Below are positions 21,782-33,349 of a DNA stretch of 64,000 bases, piece by piece. Within the stretch, counting starts at the first letter, position 1. Every line of letters begins with the position of its first letter. This DNA is from Porites lobata (Eukaryota > Cnidaria > Anthozoa > Scleractinia > Poritidae): the NCBI GenBank assembly GCA_942486035.1, contig CALNXK010000392.1, positions 62,001 to 126,000 of the forward strand, given 5' to 3'. The position numbers and the translations under genes were made by a program. The notes beneath the pieces were generated by a model. The model did not search any database. It was given only the letters and a program-made list of their open reading frames with translations, and had not been told where the DNA came from.

Positions 21782-24531
21782 CCACGAGGAGCCGCAAGGG
21801 GTGATATTTTTGCACGGCATCTGGCGGCACATCAAAGAATTTGGAATTGAAGGGCAAATTCCTAGAATATCTTCGCCAGTTAAGCTAGAGAAAAGGTGTT
21901 AAAAAACCTCAGGATCCAAAACAACACGTCAATCAAAATATCACTTGGACCTTTTCGCTAATGAAGAGCTATCACGCGGCTAAGCTTGAATTAGACATAT
22001 ATTGAAACAGGAACTCGTGTCAATAAAGTATCAGAAGTGAGCGGGAATCGCTCCTGGTTAAAAATCTGGTTCACAGGGATATGCATCTCTTCTAGTTAAG
22101 AGAAGGGAGTCAGAACTGCTTTTCATGCAGGAACAGGTTTTCTTCGGGCTAACTACAAAACCTCAGCTTATTTCACTCCTTGACATTGTCAAAGCGCATT
22201 TTGTAAAGATAACTTTTTCCGCTTTATGAGCTTTTTTTATATTCTATTCCATTAATGTTTAACCTCCCTCAAAAAGCCAAGTAATATAAATGCTGTTGTT
22301 AAAAAAAGCGTTTTACTTGTTTACGTGAATTCGCTACCCAAAGATCACTATGCTGAAAGGACAGGGCAAAATTTCCAGGAGAGAGGCATTAATTTTTTTT
22401 CCCACGAGGTTACAAAGAGAAAATGCAATGATTATTATTAATGTAACCATCAGGTATACTCTACCCACGAGTTTACGGACAGCAAATGCAGTGATTATTA
22501 TTAATGTAGCCATTGGGTATATTCTACCCACGAGGTTACAAAGAGAAATGCAATGATTATTATTAACGCAACCTTCAGGTATGTTCTACCCACGAGGTTA
22601 CAGAGAGCAAATGTAGTGATTATTATTAAATGTAACCGTCAGGTATATTCTACCCACGAGGTTACAAAGAGAAAATGCAATGATTATTATTAACGTAACC
22701 TTCAGGTATGTTCTACCCACGAGGTTACAGAGAGAAAATGCAATGATTATTATTAAATGTAACCGTCAGGTATATTCTACCCACGAGGTTACGGAGAGCA
22801 AATGCAGTGATATTATTAATGTAACCATCAGGTATGTTCTACCCACGAGGTTACAAAGAGAAAGTGCAATGATTATTATTTACGTAACCTTCAGGTAAGT
22901 TCTACCCACGAGGTTACAGAGAGAAAATGCAGTGATTATTATTAAATGTAACCGTCAGGTATATTCTACCCACGAGGTTACGGAGAGCAAATGCAGTGAT
23001 ATTATTAATGTAACCATCAGGTATGTTCTACCCACGAGGTTACAGAGAGAAAGTGCACTGATTATTATTATCGTAACCTTCAGGTATGTCCTACCCACGA
23101 GGTTACAGAGAGCAAATGCAGTGATTATTGTTAACGTAACCTTCAGGTATGTTCTACCCACGAGGTTACAGAGAGCCTGCAAAGGCAGTGACAATTATCA
23201 GATTTTAGTGCAACTATCAGGTTGAGTTCCTCCATTAAAAGAGTTTTTTGCTAGGATTAAACAAGTTTGGCTTTCATGAGTTTCAAGGTGCAAGAAATTA
23301 TCAGTATAATTATAGCACACAAACATTGTCATCTAATTTTTCGCACGTAGCCGGAATAAGCCAAGAAATGAAGCATATATAACGAAAAATCGTTCTCAGA
23401 TGATCTCCATATTAAATAAATTATACTAAACGTTGCGAAAGAAATTATTGTTCGTATCCGTCTTATCCATCGTAAAAGCGAGGGGTCATCGCATGACATC
23501 CGGTATATTAAACAGAGGTAATACTCACGGGTTTCACGAGTTGTATGCACTATTTTTCGCCGAGAAACAAATTTAAACTTCAATTCTTACCTTACAGTAG
23601 TCCGTTCTTTTACCTTGCATTCGACAACAAATCTGTTAAAGGCGAACAAAGCGATTCCGGCACTCTTCTTTATGATGAGTAGCAAGCCGCAGGAACTGAA
23701 GCCGCTTGACTGAAGTAAAGTCCACCGATATGCACGGCATTTTCACTACAAATATAAACAAACGTTGCGGGGAAAAAAAGACGAGGAGGAAAAAATGCCA
23801 GATCTTCGCCTTGGCAATGTATTCCAGCTACCATGCCGGCGTATCTCCAGAAGGTGGACTCGAAGTGGGACAAACCTTGTGATTTTTTTAGACGCCCTTT
23901 GCGCGCAAACTAATTTATTCTGGCGCGAAATGAAGATTAACAATAGGTATACTGAAATCTAATCCACGACAAGAAGATTTTCGCACTGTAGCGCGACATA
24001 TTAAATGCCTATTTTTACAAGTACGCGGAGAAAGTGGTCCACTAGTTTAACTTTTTTAAGATGAATTTACTCCACAAAGGCAAAATGAATGTTTTATCTC
24101 TATGTTGTTTACATAGAAGGCAGAAGTAAATTCATCATACAGACCCCATCAAAATGAAAGTACACGAATGAAACGGAATAAGTCTGGAACGGTTTAGTTT
24201 CTACTCGGCAGCTTCTTCGCTTTTATAACAAAAATTTAATGTTGCAGTCTGTTTTAAACGTTGGCATATCAACGCGAACAGTCACTGAATGAAAACAACA
24301 GTCACGATCACGTTCTTCGAAACCGACCAGACGCGCGCGACCTACCACTGTTATGGCTGTTATGGCAAGCAATTATCCTGAAGGTGTTAATGTTCCCGTG
24401 ACAGTCTTCGCACTGAAGGTGTAAATGGTAAACCGAACGGTCGCTTTGATCATCAGAAAGACTTGTCAACTTTGATGATTTAACTGATTAAATTACGGGA
24501 CAGAAATTTTACTGCTTGCGGCTCATCGTGG
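21782..24531. mobile_element. TIR element carrying a 13-copy minisatellite (nest level 4a)
   Basis: Ends CCACGAGGAGCCGCAAG and its near-complement at 24531 bound a 2.75-kb insertion that is absent from the intact right arm of the level 3 element. Target duplication is unclear. The interior holds a minisatellite (22390-23180) and about 1.3 kb of sequence with no recognised coding potential. Confidence 0.7.
22390..23180 (+). repeat. Minisatellite, about 61-bp period, 13 copies
   Basis: The motif CTACCCACGAGGTTACAGAG recurs 13 times at spacings of about 57-64 bp, separated by AT-rich ATGATTATTATTAA blocks and CGTAACCTTCAGGTAT. The CCACGAGG core equals the first bases of the element's own TIR (21782). 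Open frames across the array are by-products of the repeat. Confidence 0.85.
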
Positions 24532-24651
24532 AATGTTCTTTTTCCCACTCAGACAAACACTTGGAGAGTAAAGGTTTTATCCAAGCCCATTATATGCCCT
24601 GTTTTGAGAATGCTTGGTAAATAACTCGCAGGCATTGTAATGAGAAATAAA

Positions 24652-27233
24652 GGGTGTCTAGAAAACGACGACCTAGAAAACGAAGACCTACGACCTAGAA
24701 AACGACGACCTAGAAAACAACGACCTAGAAAACGACGACCTAGAAAACGACGACCTAGAAAACAACGACCTAGAAAACAACGACCTAGAAAACGACGACC
24801 TAGAAAACGACGACCTAAAAAAAACCGCGGGGAGTGGGGGGCGCTTAATAGAAGGGTGCGAAATGCCCCATCCCCGGACAAAACCAAAATAGCATATTCA
24901 TAGCAAATCTCAGTGTAATCTTATCAAACGTGCCAACACCCACGCAAATCGCTCATAGCCGCTAGTTACCCGGGGCTGGTTATAAGTAATGCTAAGGTCA
25001 AAAGGTCTAATTTGCACGTGCAGCACACTTTTTTGCACATCGTAGTACGTGCAGACGATTCTCTCAGAACCAAAATTTCTTGGATGCATTTTGGACACTT
25101 CACCCAAAACTTAAGAAACTTTGGAAACAGCGGCAATTGGTACAGTATTTTCCCGGAAAAGTTCCCAGACTTCCGGAAACGTTTCCGAAATGCGAACCAT
25201 TCAACCAGAAATTTTAGACATTCGGGAGCAAATTTGAATGCGGAAAGAAAACTTCCCGATGATAATTTTCGAAAATTTGCGTATATATTGCGAAAATGCT
25301 GTTCCATACGGTACCGCATGGAAGTTGCCGAAAATTTAAACCAGACGTTTTGATTGAATGGAATGGCGCCCATGCAAAGGTAACCAAATTTGTTACCAAT
25401 TGTGCTCCCTTTCAGCTCCACTAAAGAAGTTTCTCAAGTCAAATTTTCCTTTAGTATGGTCAATGAAGTCATGATTCAACCTGACTGACTACTGGAAGCA
25501 AAAGCTTTGCTTTGACCTATTTATTATCCTGATATCAATTTAAACAAATTTCCATCAAATCTAAATGACTTAAATAATATACACTGCTTCACTGGCGCGT
25601 CGTTTATAGCGGTAAGTTCAAGCCCACATAAATCAAACAGGATATAAATCAGACGTGCCGTTTTTGTGTTCACAGCTCAATACCGTAAACAAATAGTTTA
25701 TATTTTGAAAATAAAGAAAGAAGGGCTTCAACATTTTCCAGTACCTTTCCATACATGAAACGGCAGCATACCGGTAACGAGAATTGTGAAATATTATGTG
25801 GGACATAATGAAGGTTGACAGGTTGACATGTCATCAGATTTGAACTGTATTTAAACTGTAAGATTTGAATCGTATCATCCTAGGAGTTTCTCTTTCCTCA
25901 CAGGTCCGATAGCGTGGTATATATATAAATATGCAGTGAGATCTCCGGTAGAACTTTCGAATTGTTCAGAAATAAATTATTACATCATGTGAAATAGAGA
26001 CAACGCCGCAGAGCAAAATTAAAAATTTCACTTCGGTTCATCTTTAATTCTTCCATCACTTTCACGCAATGCACAATGCAATGTCCAAGACAAAACAATA
26101 GCTCCTGCGACGACACTAGGCACTCTGTAACTGCTGTTTAAAAATGCGAGAGACGGTTTTATAAACCGCGTTATGAAAATAACGCAAGAACAATAGATGT
26201 AAGTATCTCGCGGGGTACATGTAACGAAGGTTTACGTTAAAGAATAAATCAATCGAGCTTTTCCGCCTAAACGTGAAAATTTCCCAAATTTTGACTTTTA
26301 GAAATACTTCGTTCCCCAAACCTCTTTTTATTAACACACTCCGGGATCGCTCATGAAACTAACCCGTTATACTTTTAATAAGTAAACACCAAGAGAGGTT
26401 ATCCTCTCTTGGTAAACACTTTATTGTCCACCACCCCAGCCAGTTCTAGAGAGGGAGGGTGTTTCCTTAGGAACTGGTTAGCTCAAATGACCACCAAGCT
26501 TTAATAATTATTCGATCTTAAAGAAATACATTTATAATTCGCAATCAGAACAAACACAAATCGTCTTAATCTAGTAGCTAAATTCAGAAAACTTCAATGA
26601 TAACTTACTTCTGTGGCGGGTCGTTACAACAATCGCACTTTACAGGTTAGCAAATTCTTTTAACAGATTCTTTAGGTAAGCGGATTTATAGACAGACTGT
26701 AAATTATTTTCTTTCTCACTTCGATTCTACTGAAAAACTGGTTTGAAACACAATAAGCTAATACAATTCTTGTCATCAAATAAATCTATCCAAAAACAAA
26801 CAGGCAACGTTTGCTTGATAAAAGAAACAGAGGGGAGATCTCTTGTACCTTGCATTTCCATTTCCACCGTTTTATTCCTTGGCTTCATACCCTTAGCCGG
26901 TACAAATAATATTTACTATTTTTCTAAAATTTTCCTTCTTCGCCCACCTCTCACCCCTTCATAATTCCCTCCTATCGTCCTCTTATTTCCCGCCCTCTGT
27001 ACCCCTCTAACCCCTTAATCCTTCGAGCTACCCCATCACTGTCATCGTTTTCTAGGTCGTCGTTTTCTAGGTCGTTGTTTTCTAGGTCGTTGTTTTCTAG
27101 GTCGTCGTTTTCTAGGTCGTCGTTTTCTAGGTCGTTGTTTTCTAGGTCGTTGTTTTCTAGGTCGTCGTTTTCTAGGTCGTCGTTTTCTAGGTCGTAGGTC
27201 TTCGTTTTCTAGGTCGTCGTTTTCTAGACACCC
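24652..27233. mobile_element. MULE-like element 2 with TIRs built of a 15-bp repeat (nest level 4b)
   Basis: It begins GGGTGTCTAGAAAACGACGA and ends with the inverted copy at 27233. TIRs of about 180 bp consist almost entirely of tandem CTAGAAAACGACGAC units (with CAACGAC variants) and are near-perfect mirror copies in unit order. The perfect 9-bp duplication AGAAATAAA flanks it (24643-24651 and 27234-27242). The uninserted site, with one AGAAATAAA, survives inverted near 29740. The interior (about 2.2 kb) has no recognised transposase, so it is non-autonomous. Confidence 0.85.
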
Positions 27234-27476
27234 AGAAATAAACGTGGAATTTATTAATGTATGTACATATAGTGTTCTCGCGTTCTGTGCTTGAGTCAAA
27301 CTTTGTACAGCTACTATTATTTAAAACTAACGGCTAAAACTTGTTTTTTACAATTTTTTTATAACTGGGAAAGCTTGTTGTTGTTGTTAGTGTTATATTA
27401 AAGTCATTGAGTGATGGGTTATGAATCGTTTAAGGTCAGGGTTTGGCATTGAAAGCAGGGTTAAGCACTGACTTCA

Positions 27477-27750
27477 AGAAGGTGGTGGACAATGTCAAAA
27501 CACTGACCCCCATTCCATGAACTACCCCCAATGACTACCCTAAAATGGACTATGCCACTGACATTAAGTGATTAGGGTTAGGAAACTGAGTGAATCAGGT
27601 TCCATTCAGGGTCCTTATACTGGGAAAACTGACCTAAAATTTCATTCACTCAGTTTCCTAACCCTAATCACTAAACTTCAGCGGTGTAGTCCATTTTAGG
27701 GTATGTCCATGAAGTGTGGGTCAGTGTTTTGTCCACCACCCTTCAAGCAT
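27477..27750. mobile_element. Short MITE with long inverted ends, at the inner end of the left arm
   Basis: It starts CTTCAAGAAGGTGGTGGACA and ends with the near-complement TGTCCACCACCCTTCAAG. A second inverted pair (GATTAGGGTTAGGAAACTGA and its complement) lies within. The same element forms the inner end of the right arm at 29232-29510. Confidence 0.7.
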
Positions 27751-29231
27751 GCCAAATAATACAGAATTCGGCATGTACTGGTACAGAATAAGGAAAAAAG
27801 AGAAATCAAAAAAATGAAGGTGCCGTGAAAATAATTATGATTTGGTTGTGCTTGGTTTTAGTGATGCATATTCACTATTGTATACATTGCTTTTCAACAC
27901 GTTTTGTGAGTGTAGTTTACATTATAAAATCATCACATTTTCTTAGTTTACTTTAGAATGAAAGAGTCCAAGGCTGAGTTTTAAAATCAGCCAAAAGAAA
28001 TAGGATATGCTAATCGCTTATCCAGATTGCACCATGTTATTGCCTTAGATGAGGTTGTTTTAACAACATATCAAAGATGAAAGGAAAAGAAAATTTAACT
28101 CTTCAAGTCCCATGATCGACCGAAATCAATTTTCTCGAAACAATATCAATACATTATCCAGAGGAATGTTTATGACAAGTAATGAAATAATCACCAAAGG
28201 GAAAATGCTTTAATTTTCAACCAAATTCTGTGATCTAAATCTTTAAGGAAATGTGAAGAGATAAGTGTGAACAATGTTATTTGTATGCGGATAATGAAGC
28301 TTAGAGGGTTAAGGTATGAGTAGGTATGACTAGGATCATTATGTCGAGTTAACCAAATGGGTTAGGTATAAACTAACATGTCTGTAAGTGGCGGTCTTAA
28401 TACTTTTATGATATTTTATAGTTCCCTTCATATACATTACTCTTTAGCAAAAAGGGGGCCAGTGCCTTTCTTTATATCAAGCGATAACAGGTTGATAATA
28501 GAACCCTATGCCAGCAAATTGTGATAGTCAAGAGATCTATACCACAATCCTTCACAACAAAGGAGTATCTTTAAAAAAATGATTAAAATTTGCTTTTACA
28601 CCCATTTTATATTCAGAATGACATTTCAAATTGATTTTGATATTTGTATCTTTTGACCATAACTAGGTTATAAGGGGAAAACTGAATAATTGCCTCAAAC
28701 CCTTTCATCTCCATAGAGAGTGAACTGGCAAAAATTCCCTTTAGACCTTTTACTGTAAATGCTCTATTCAACCTCCCTCTCCTTAGAGGACTACAACAAG
28801 ACAACCATGAATGTACCACTTCCTTGGCACAAAAAGGTATTGGTACAAATCATGCTATATGTTGGCAGTAGTCAGTGCGGCACTTCTAGTATGTCTCTCA
28901 CTCTCTTTAGCCTTGTACCATTAAATATTGGCCTAAGCACTCAGGAGGGGGTATGGTAGAGGACTGACAGTACAATTTGTTGTGTTTATATTAGAAAAAA
29001 CATGCACTAAATGAGCTTTGGCATTTCTAGTAAAGGCCAAGAAAATGCCGGTTTAAAATTAGGCCACGTTATGGGTCAAGGAGTTGAAATTATAGAGGCA
29101 ATTAAATAATTGAGTTGATGAGTCATGAGTCAAGTGAAAAACTTCAAATATTTCGGATTAACTCCCACTATCTGCTTTAAACAAATACTGGTACATACAG
29201 TAAATATAGTGACAAACCTGAATAAACACTT
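27751..29231. other. Spacer of the level 3 foldback
   Basis: AT-rich sequence with short open frames only (66-68 codons) on each strand around 28613-28959. No transposase or host gene is recognised. Confidence 0.4.
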
Positions 29232-31224
29232 CTTGAAGGGTGGTGGACAAAACACTGACCCACACTTCATGGACATACCCTAAAATGGACTACACCGCTG
29301 AAGTTTAGTGATTAGGGTTAGGAAACTGAGTGAATGAAATTTTAGGTCAGTTTTCCCAGTATAAGGACCCTAAATGGAACCTGATTCACTCAGTTTCCTA
29401 ACCCTAATCACTTAACTTCAGTGGCATAGTCCATTTTAGGGTAGTCATTGGGGGTAGTTCATGGAATGGGGGTCAGTGTTTTGACATTGTCCACCACCTT
29501 CTTGAAGTCAGTGCTTAACCCTGCTTTCAATGCCAAACCCTGACCTTAAACGATTCATAACCCATCACTCAATGACTTTAATATAACACTAACAACAACA
29601 ACAAGCTTTCCCAGTTATAAAAAAATTGTAAAAAACAAGTTTTAGCCGTTAGTTTTAAATAATAGTAGCTGTACAAAGTTTGACTCAAGCACAGAACGCG
29701 AGAACACTATATGTACATACATTAATAAATTCCACGTTTATTTCTCATTACAATGCCTGCGAGTTATTTACCAAGCATTCTCAAAACAGGGCATATAATG
29801 GGCTTGGATAAAACCTTTACTCTCCAAGTGTTTGTCTGAGTGGGAAAAAGAACATTCAGGGGGATAAACAGGCAGGATTAAGCGACGGTCTAAAGTAAAC
29901 GGAGTAATCCAGGACTAATGTGAGTGTGCCAGGTGTCTCGAAAACTAAGACCTAAGACCTTATGATATTGTAAATGAAACAGGTTGAATATCGAAAAAAC
30001 ATACCACCTGTTCAAAACGTAAACGTAAAATGTGAGTCTGATTTGGAATTTCGTCCCCACCTGATTTCAACCAAGGCACGAATTCCTTTCTTTGTCTTTT
30101 TCTTTCTCTCTCTCGTTTTTTGGACCGCCATTTTGGATTTTTGTGGAGGTTTCCGCTGACAACTCGTTCCCAGACTTCCGTTCCCCGTTCCCCGCTCCCC
30201 GCTCCCCGTTCCCCGTTTTAGTAACATCCAATATTTCTCGGCACTGGGAACTATTCCTACAAAATTGTTCACGGGAACTTTTTTCTCCAATAGTCGCCTC
30301 GATGTTCGTGAAGTTAAAACGGAATCTATAGGAGCGTTATTGGGATATTTTGGGATGAAGGTTTTATCATTATAAATATGGGGGAAAAAATCTTGATGTT
30401 TGGCTGTTATTTGTAGAAAACGAAGCTCTTTTGACATGCAATTGCACTTCATAGTAGCTTCAATCTTTTTAAAAACGTGTGTAAAAGATATGATCATGGA
30501 TATGGCTCCGGCCGATTGCTAGAGAGAAGGATTTCATTAGTATGTATCGAGGGGCTCTTGTTAGCGGTTTTGTAAACATTTCGGTCTACTTTAATAAATT
30601 ATTGCTTGATAGATTTTTTAAAAAAATTAATATTCTTCTCGTATATCTAGCGGATTACTAGTCAGCCACTTCTTCATTTTCAGACCCACTGTTGCCGAGA
30701 TGATTCTAGAAAGATATGCGGAAATTTATTCTAATCAATTCACGACTGGAAAGAGCCCATTCCAGTCAGTGCAGTGTAGTACAGTGCTCACCAATAAAAA
30801 ACTATAAATATGTAAATCAACAAATGATACCCTTCCCTATAACCAGAAACTCATCACGCGCTAGACAACCACTGTGAGTGTCTCGAGAGAATGTAACTGG
30901 ATTATTACGCTGACTTTTTCAGATTAAAATAGAAAATATTTGTCTCTTTAGAGTAATAAAAAAAACATGGAAACGTCTTTAAAAACTGGCTTTGCCCAAA
31001 TTTTCTCTTGCTGCCCATAAAATCTGAGTCGCCCAAAATTTGGGGGGCTGCAGCCCCCCTCGCCCCCCCGGCCCGTACGCCTATGGGAATTAGTGGTAGA
31101 AAAGCAGGCTTATTGTGGGGACTGAGCATGAAGAAATCAACACTACAGGTCAGACTAAATAGGAGAGTGACCTTTGACCGTCGGGTTGAGGTCCCTTCCC
31201 TAAGCTTTTTTTTTTTAAATAAAA

Positions 31225-31566
31225 AATGAAGAAAGAAAGTCGTTTGCAGATTGGAAAATTGAGCTTGCAAACTGCGGCTTCGGCATGTCCACGGATACCT
31301 TCCTTAAATCAGTGAAAAAGTTCCTAGACAAGGAAGTAAGAATTATGCCATTTTTAAAACAGCCGCTCGCGTTCCCCACCATACCCCAGTCATTTGTTAT
31401 GTTTTATTTCACGAAGCTAGGTTATATTTTTGGAATCGACTGCCAGACTACTCTGCAAGTGCAAGAGAAGCTTATAAGTCGCTTGCCTGTCGAAATTTAT
31501 GTACAGTTACGTTGTTATTGTTGTGTCCGGATATTGGGCCAGCTGTCCGGATACTGGGCAACATAG
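31225..31566 (+). pseudogene. Relic of a pogo/Tigger transposase DNA-binding domain
   Basis: The plus strand reads FADWKIELANCGFGMSTDTF, then LKSVKKFLDKE and then MPF, with the spacing of the CENP-B/Tc5-type helix-turn-helix of pogo-family transposases (a W, then xxGFGM, then FL). The expected PGxxWxxxF motif downstream is not in frame. No DDE domain is found. Location inside a TA-flanked TIR element supports the call. Confidence 0.5.
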
Positions 31567-31845
31567 GAGCTCCGCAAAAATGTTAATTTCGCGATGGAAA
31601 CTAAGGCAAAAAAGTTAAACTGTCTTTCTTCATATTAAGGACTAGATAGATTTTCTCTGGGCCAAATTTCAGAGCTCTTACGATTAACAAGGGAAAGTTA
31701 TTGCAATCTTAAACTGAAGTGTCCGGATACTGGGCAACATACTGTATAGACAAAATGACGTCGATAAAATAAGACAGGGAAATTACCAAAATTATGTCAT
31801 CGATAAACTCACGTGTGAGATTATGGAAAATAAACCGCTCGGGTC

Positions 31846-31962
31846 CCGGACTAGTCTGCTACACAGCCGTTTTTAGTGTCGTCACGCAACGCTCCTCCCC
31901 ACTAAGGGGAGGAGCATTGTGTGACGACACTAAAAACGGCTGTGTAGCAGACTAGTCCCGGG
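31846..31962. mobile_element. Near-perfect palindrome, 50-bp arms
   Basis: CTAGTCTGCTACACAGCCGT runs into GTGTCGTCACGCAACGCTCC and is mirrored after a short ACTAAGG loop. A shortened, diverged relative sits at 54291-54345, in front of gene B. Confidence 0.8.
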
Positions 31963-33138
31963 TGTGTTTTTTATGAATTTTACGAGTGGTATATTTTCCA
32001 GTAAAACACTCGTATCTATCTAATAAAACAGTATATAAACGGTGTCACTTGACTCGTATCCTTCCATTACCAATGAAGCCAAAGTTAGAAAATCAGCACT
32101 TTTATATAGCCTTAACGACTTTTCTTTGAAGTTGTTCTTATCTTGTACCCGCAGAACTTGATACAAAGTCGGAAATCACAGCTGGGGATTAACCCAACAA
32201 CCGCTAAAACAGGCTGCTTAACCTCAACTCCAGGGAAGGGGTGTCAAAAAAGTCTCAGGAAATTACTTTAAAAGAGTACAATGCACTCTTCTCTGACTTC
32301 TAGCCTTTCTTCAGCTCTCTTCTTTGACTCTCTTTTCTCAGACACTCTATAGACACTTAATGACATATCGACAGTATCCGGAGCCCAAGCCGGTTGTTCG
32401 TCAGTCGTAGAAATTTCACGTAGGAACGTTAAATCGCAACAATATCAGTACACGTACTAAATGATGACAATATGCCAAGAAAAAGGAATTGGTTGCCAGT
32501 GATAAAATGTCTTTAGTTAGTTTTGTACCACATGAAGGGGACGGACAGGAATGTGGAGAATATGGCTACTGCGGGGAAAAAGTCTTAGACTCAACGAGTC
32601 TTGGTTAACACATTTGTTTTCACCTCTTTATTCTGCCAAATTCTATTGCCGAGAGGGTTGAATGGAGACTAATTAAATAGCCCAAATGTGGACATGTTTG
32701 ATGTCTGCATTGGATTGACTGACACGCCCTCCCTGTGGGTATTGTTTTGGAAAAAGGTGCTGGCTACAAACCCCAAACAGGAACTTCAACGGGACTTACA
32801 ACCTAAAGTCAGCTTTTAGGTCTCAAACACGACCAGCCAAAGTATGTAAATCTCACTTCAGGCAAGGCCAAGGCAAAAATATTCCAACAATAGAAAATAA
32901 ATTCACGAGCTAAGCATAAGCAGGTCGAGTAAAATCTAAAGGACACTTGTGCAAACAAATTCCTGACTAACCTTGACCCACTCAGCGAATCGAAAGCGTA
33001 CCTTTAAAGATAAGAAAATATTCTTCAAAATCACCTAATCACAACACGGTTTGATATTCGCACAGAAGGCTCCCTAAAACGGACAATTTTTAAAGTTGAT
33101 CCCAGCCATTTTTCAATTATTTTCTTTGGATTCTCTAA
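31963..33138. other. Spacer without recognised genes
   Basis: No coding similarity and no clear repeat structure seen. Confidence 0.35.
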
Positions 33139-33349
33139 CAACCCTTTAAGCTCTAAGAATGATCAGCGTCAAATTTCTCCTTGTAATATCACTTCTTTAT
33201 AAAACACAGTGGTCATGAGAATTAAGGGCCTGATCACACAAGATGAATCTAATTGATACTTCAACAAATTCTCCCCACTGCTTCTATTGAAAACATATAG
33301 GGACAACAAATGAGAATTTGAATTTTGATATTAGGGTTTAAAGGGTTAA
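33139..33349. mobile_element. Short AT-rich MITE with AACCCTTTAA-type ends
   Basis: Left end AACCCTTTAAGC and right end TTTAAAGGGTTAA are inverted. The interior (GATCAGCGTCAAATTTCTCC and following) looks like a common anthozoan dispersed repeat, recognised by memory only. Non-coding. Confidence 0.55.

Larger units (their letters stand above)
21406..30228. mobile_element. Foldback element with 1-kb inverted arms (nest level 3)
   Basis: The right arm 29232-30228 is contiguous. The left arm is the same sequence inverted, in three pieces (21406-21781, 24532-24651 and 27234-27750) split by two later insertions. Ends read GATGTTACTAAAACGGGG and its complement, followed by tandem GGGGAACG units. 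The 12-bp CAATATTTCTCG flanks both sides (21394-21405 and 30229-30240). A 1.48-kb spacer (27751-29231) separates the arms and shows no transposase. Each arm ends at a short inverted-repeat MITE (27477-27750 and 29232-29510). Confidence 0.8.
21080..31085. mobile_element. hAT-like element (nest level 2)
   Basis: Ends CATAGGCGTACGGGC at 21080 and its complement ending CCTATG at 31085 are flanked by the perfect 8-bp duplication GGAATTAG (21072-21079 and 31086-31093). The 8-bp duplication and CA...TG ends fit hAT. Subterminal TTGCCCAAA motifs are present on both sides. The element's own sequence is about 1.2 kb (21080-21393 and 30241-31085) and encodes nothing recognisable, so it was non-autonomous. 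Confidence 0.8.
20244..31744 (+). mobile_element. Outer pogo/Tigger-like element (nest level 1)
   Basis: Inverted ends of 25 bp, beginning CAGTATGTTGCCCAG at 20244 and its complement ending at 31744, are both flanked by TA, as in Tc1/mariner-pogo transposons. Additional TCCGGATAxTGGGC end-like motifs lie inside at 20719 and 31528-31564. A decayed transposase N-terminus is on the plus strand at 31225-31345. Removing the nested element leaves about 1.5 kb of this element. It is the host of all the elements below. Confidence 0.75.

Noticed and set aside
22390..23180. Regularly spaced repeats resembling a CRISPR array
   Set aside because: Repeat and intervening sequence are both repeated, the spacing varies, and the context is a eukaryotic transposon.
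24549..24903. Arg/Lys/Pro-rich frames over the 15-bp repeats (also 27042-27299)
   Set aside because: The period is a multiple of three, so any frame stays open; these are the TIRs of a transposon.
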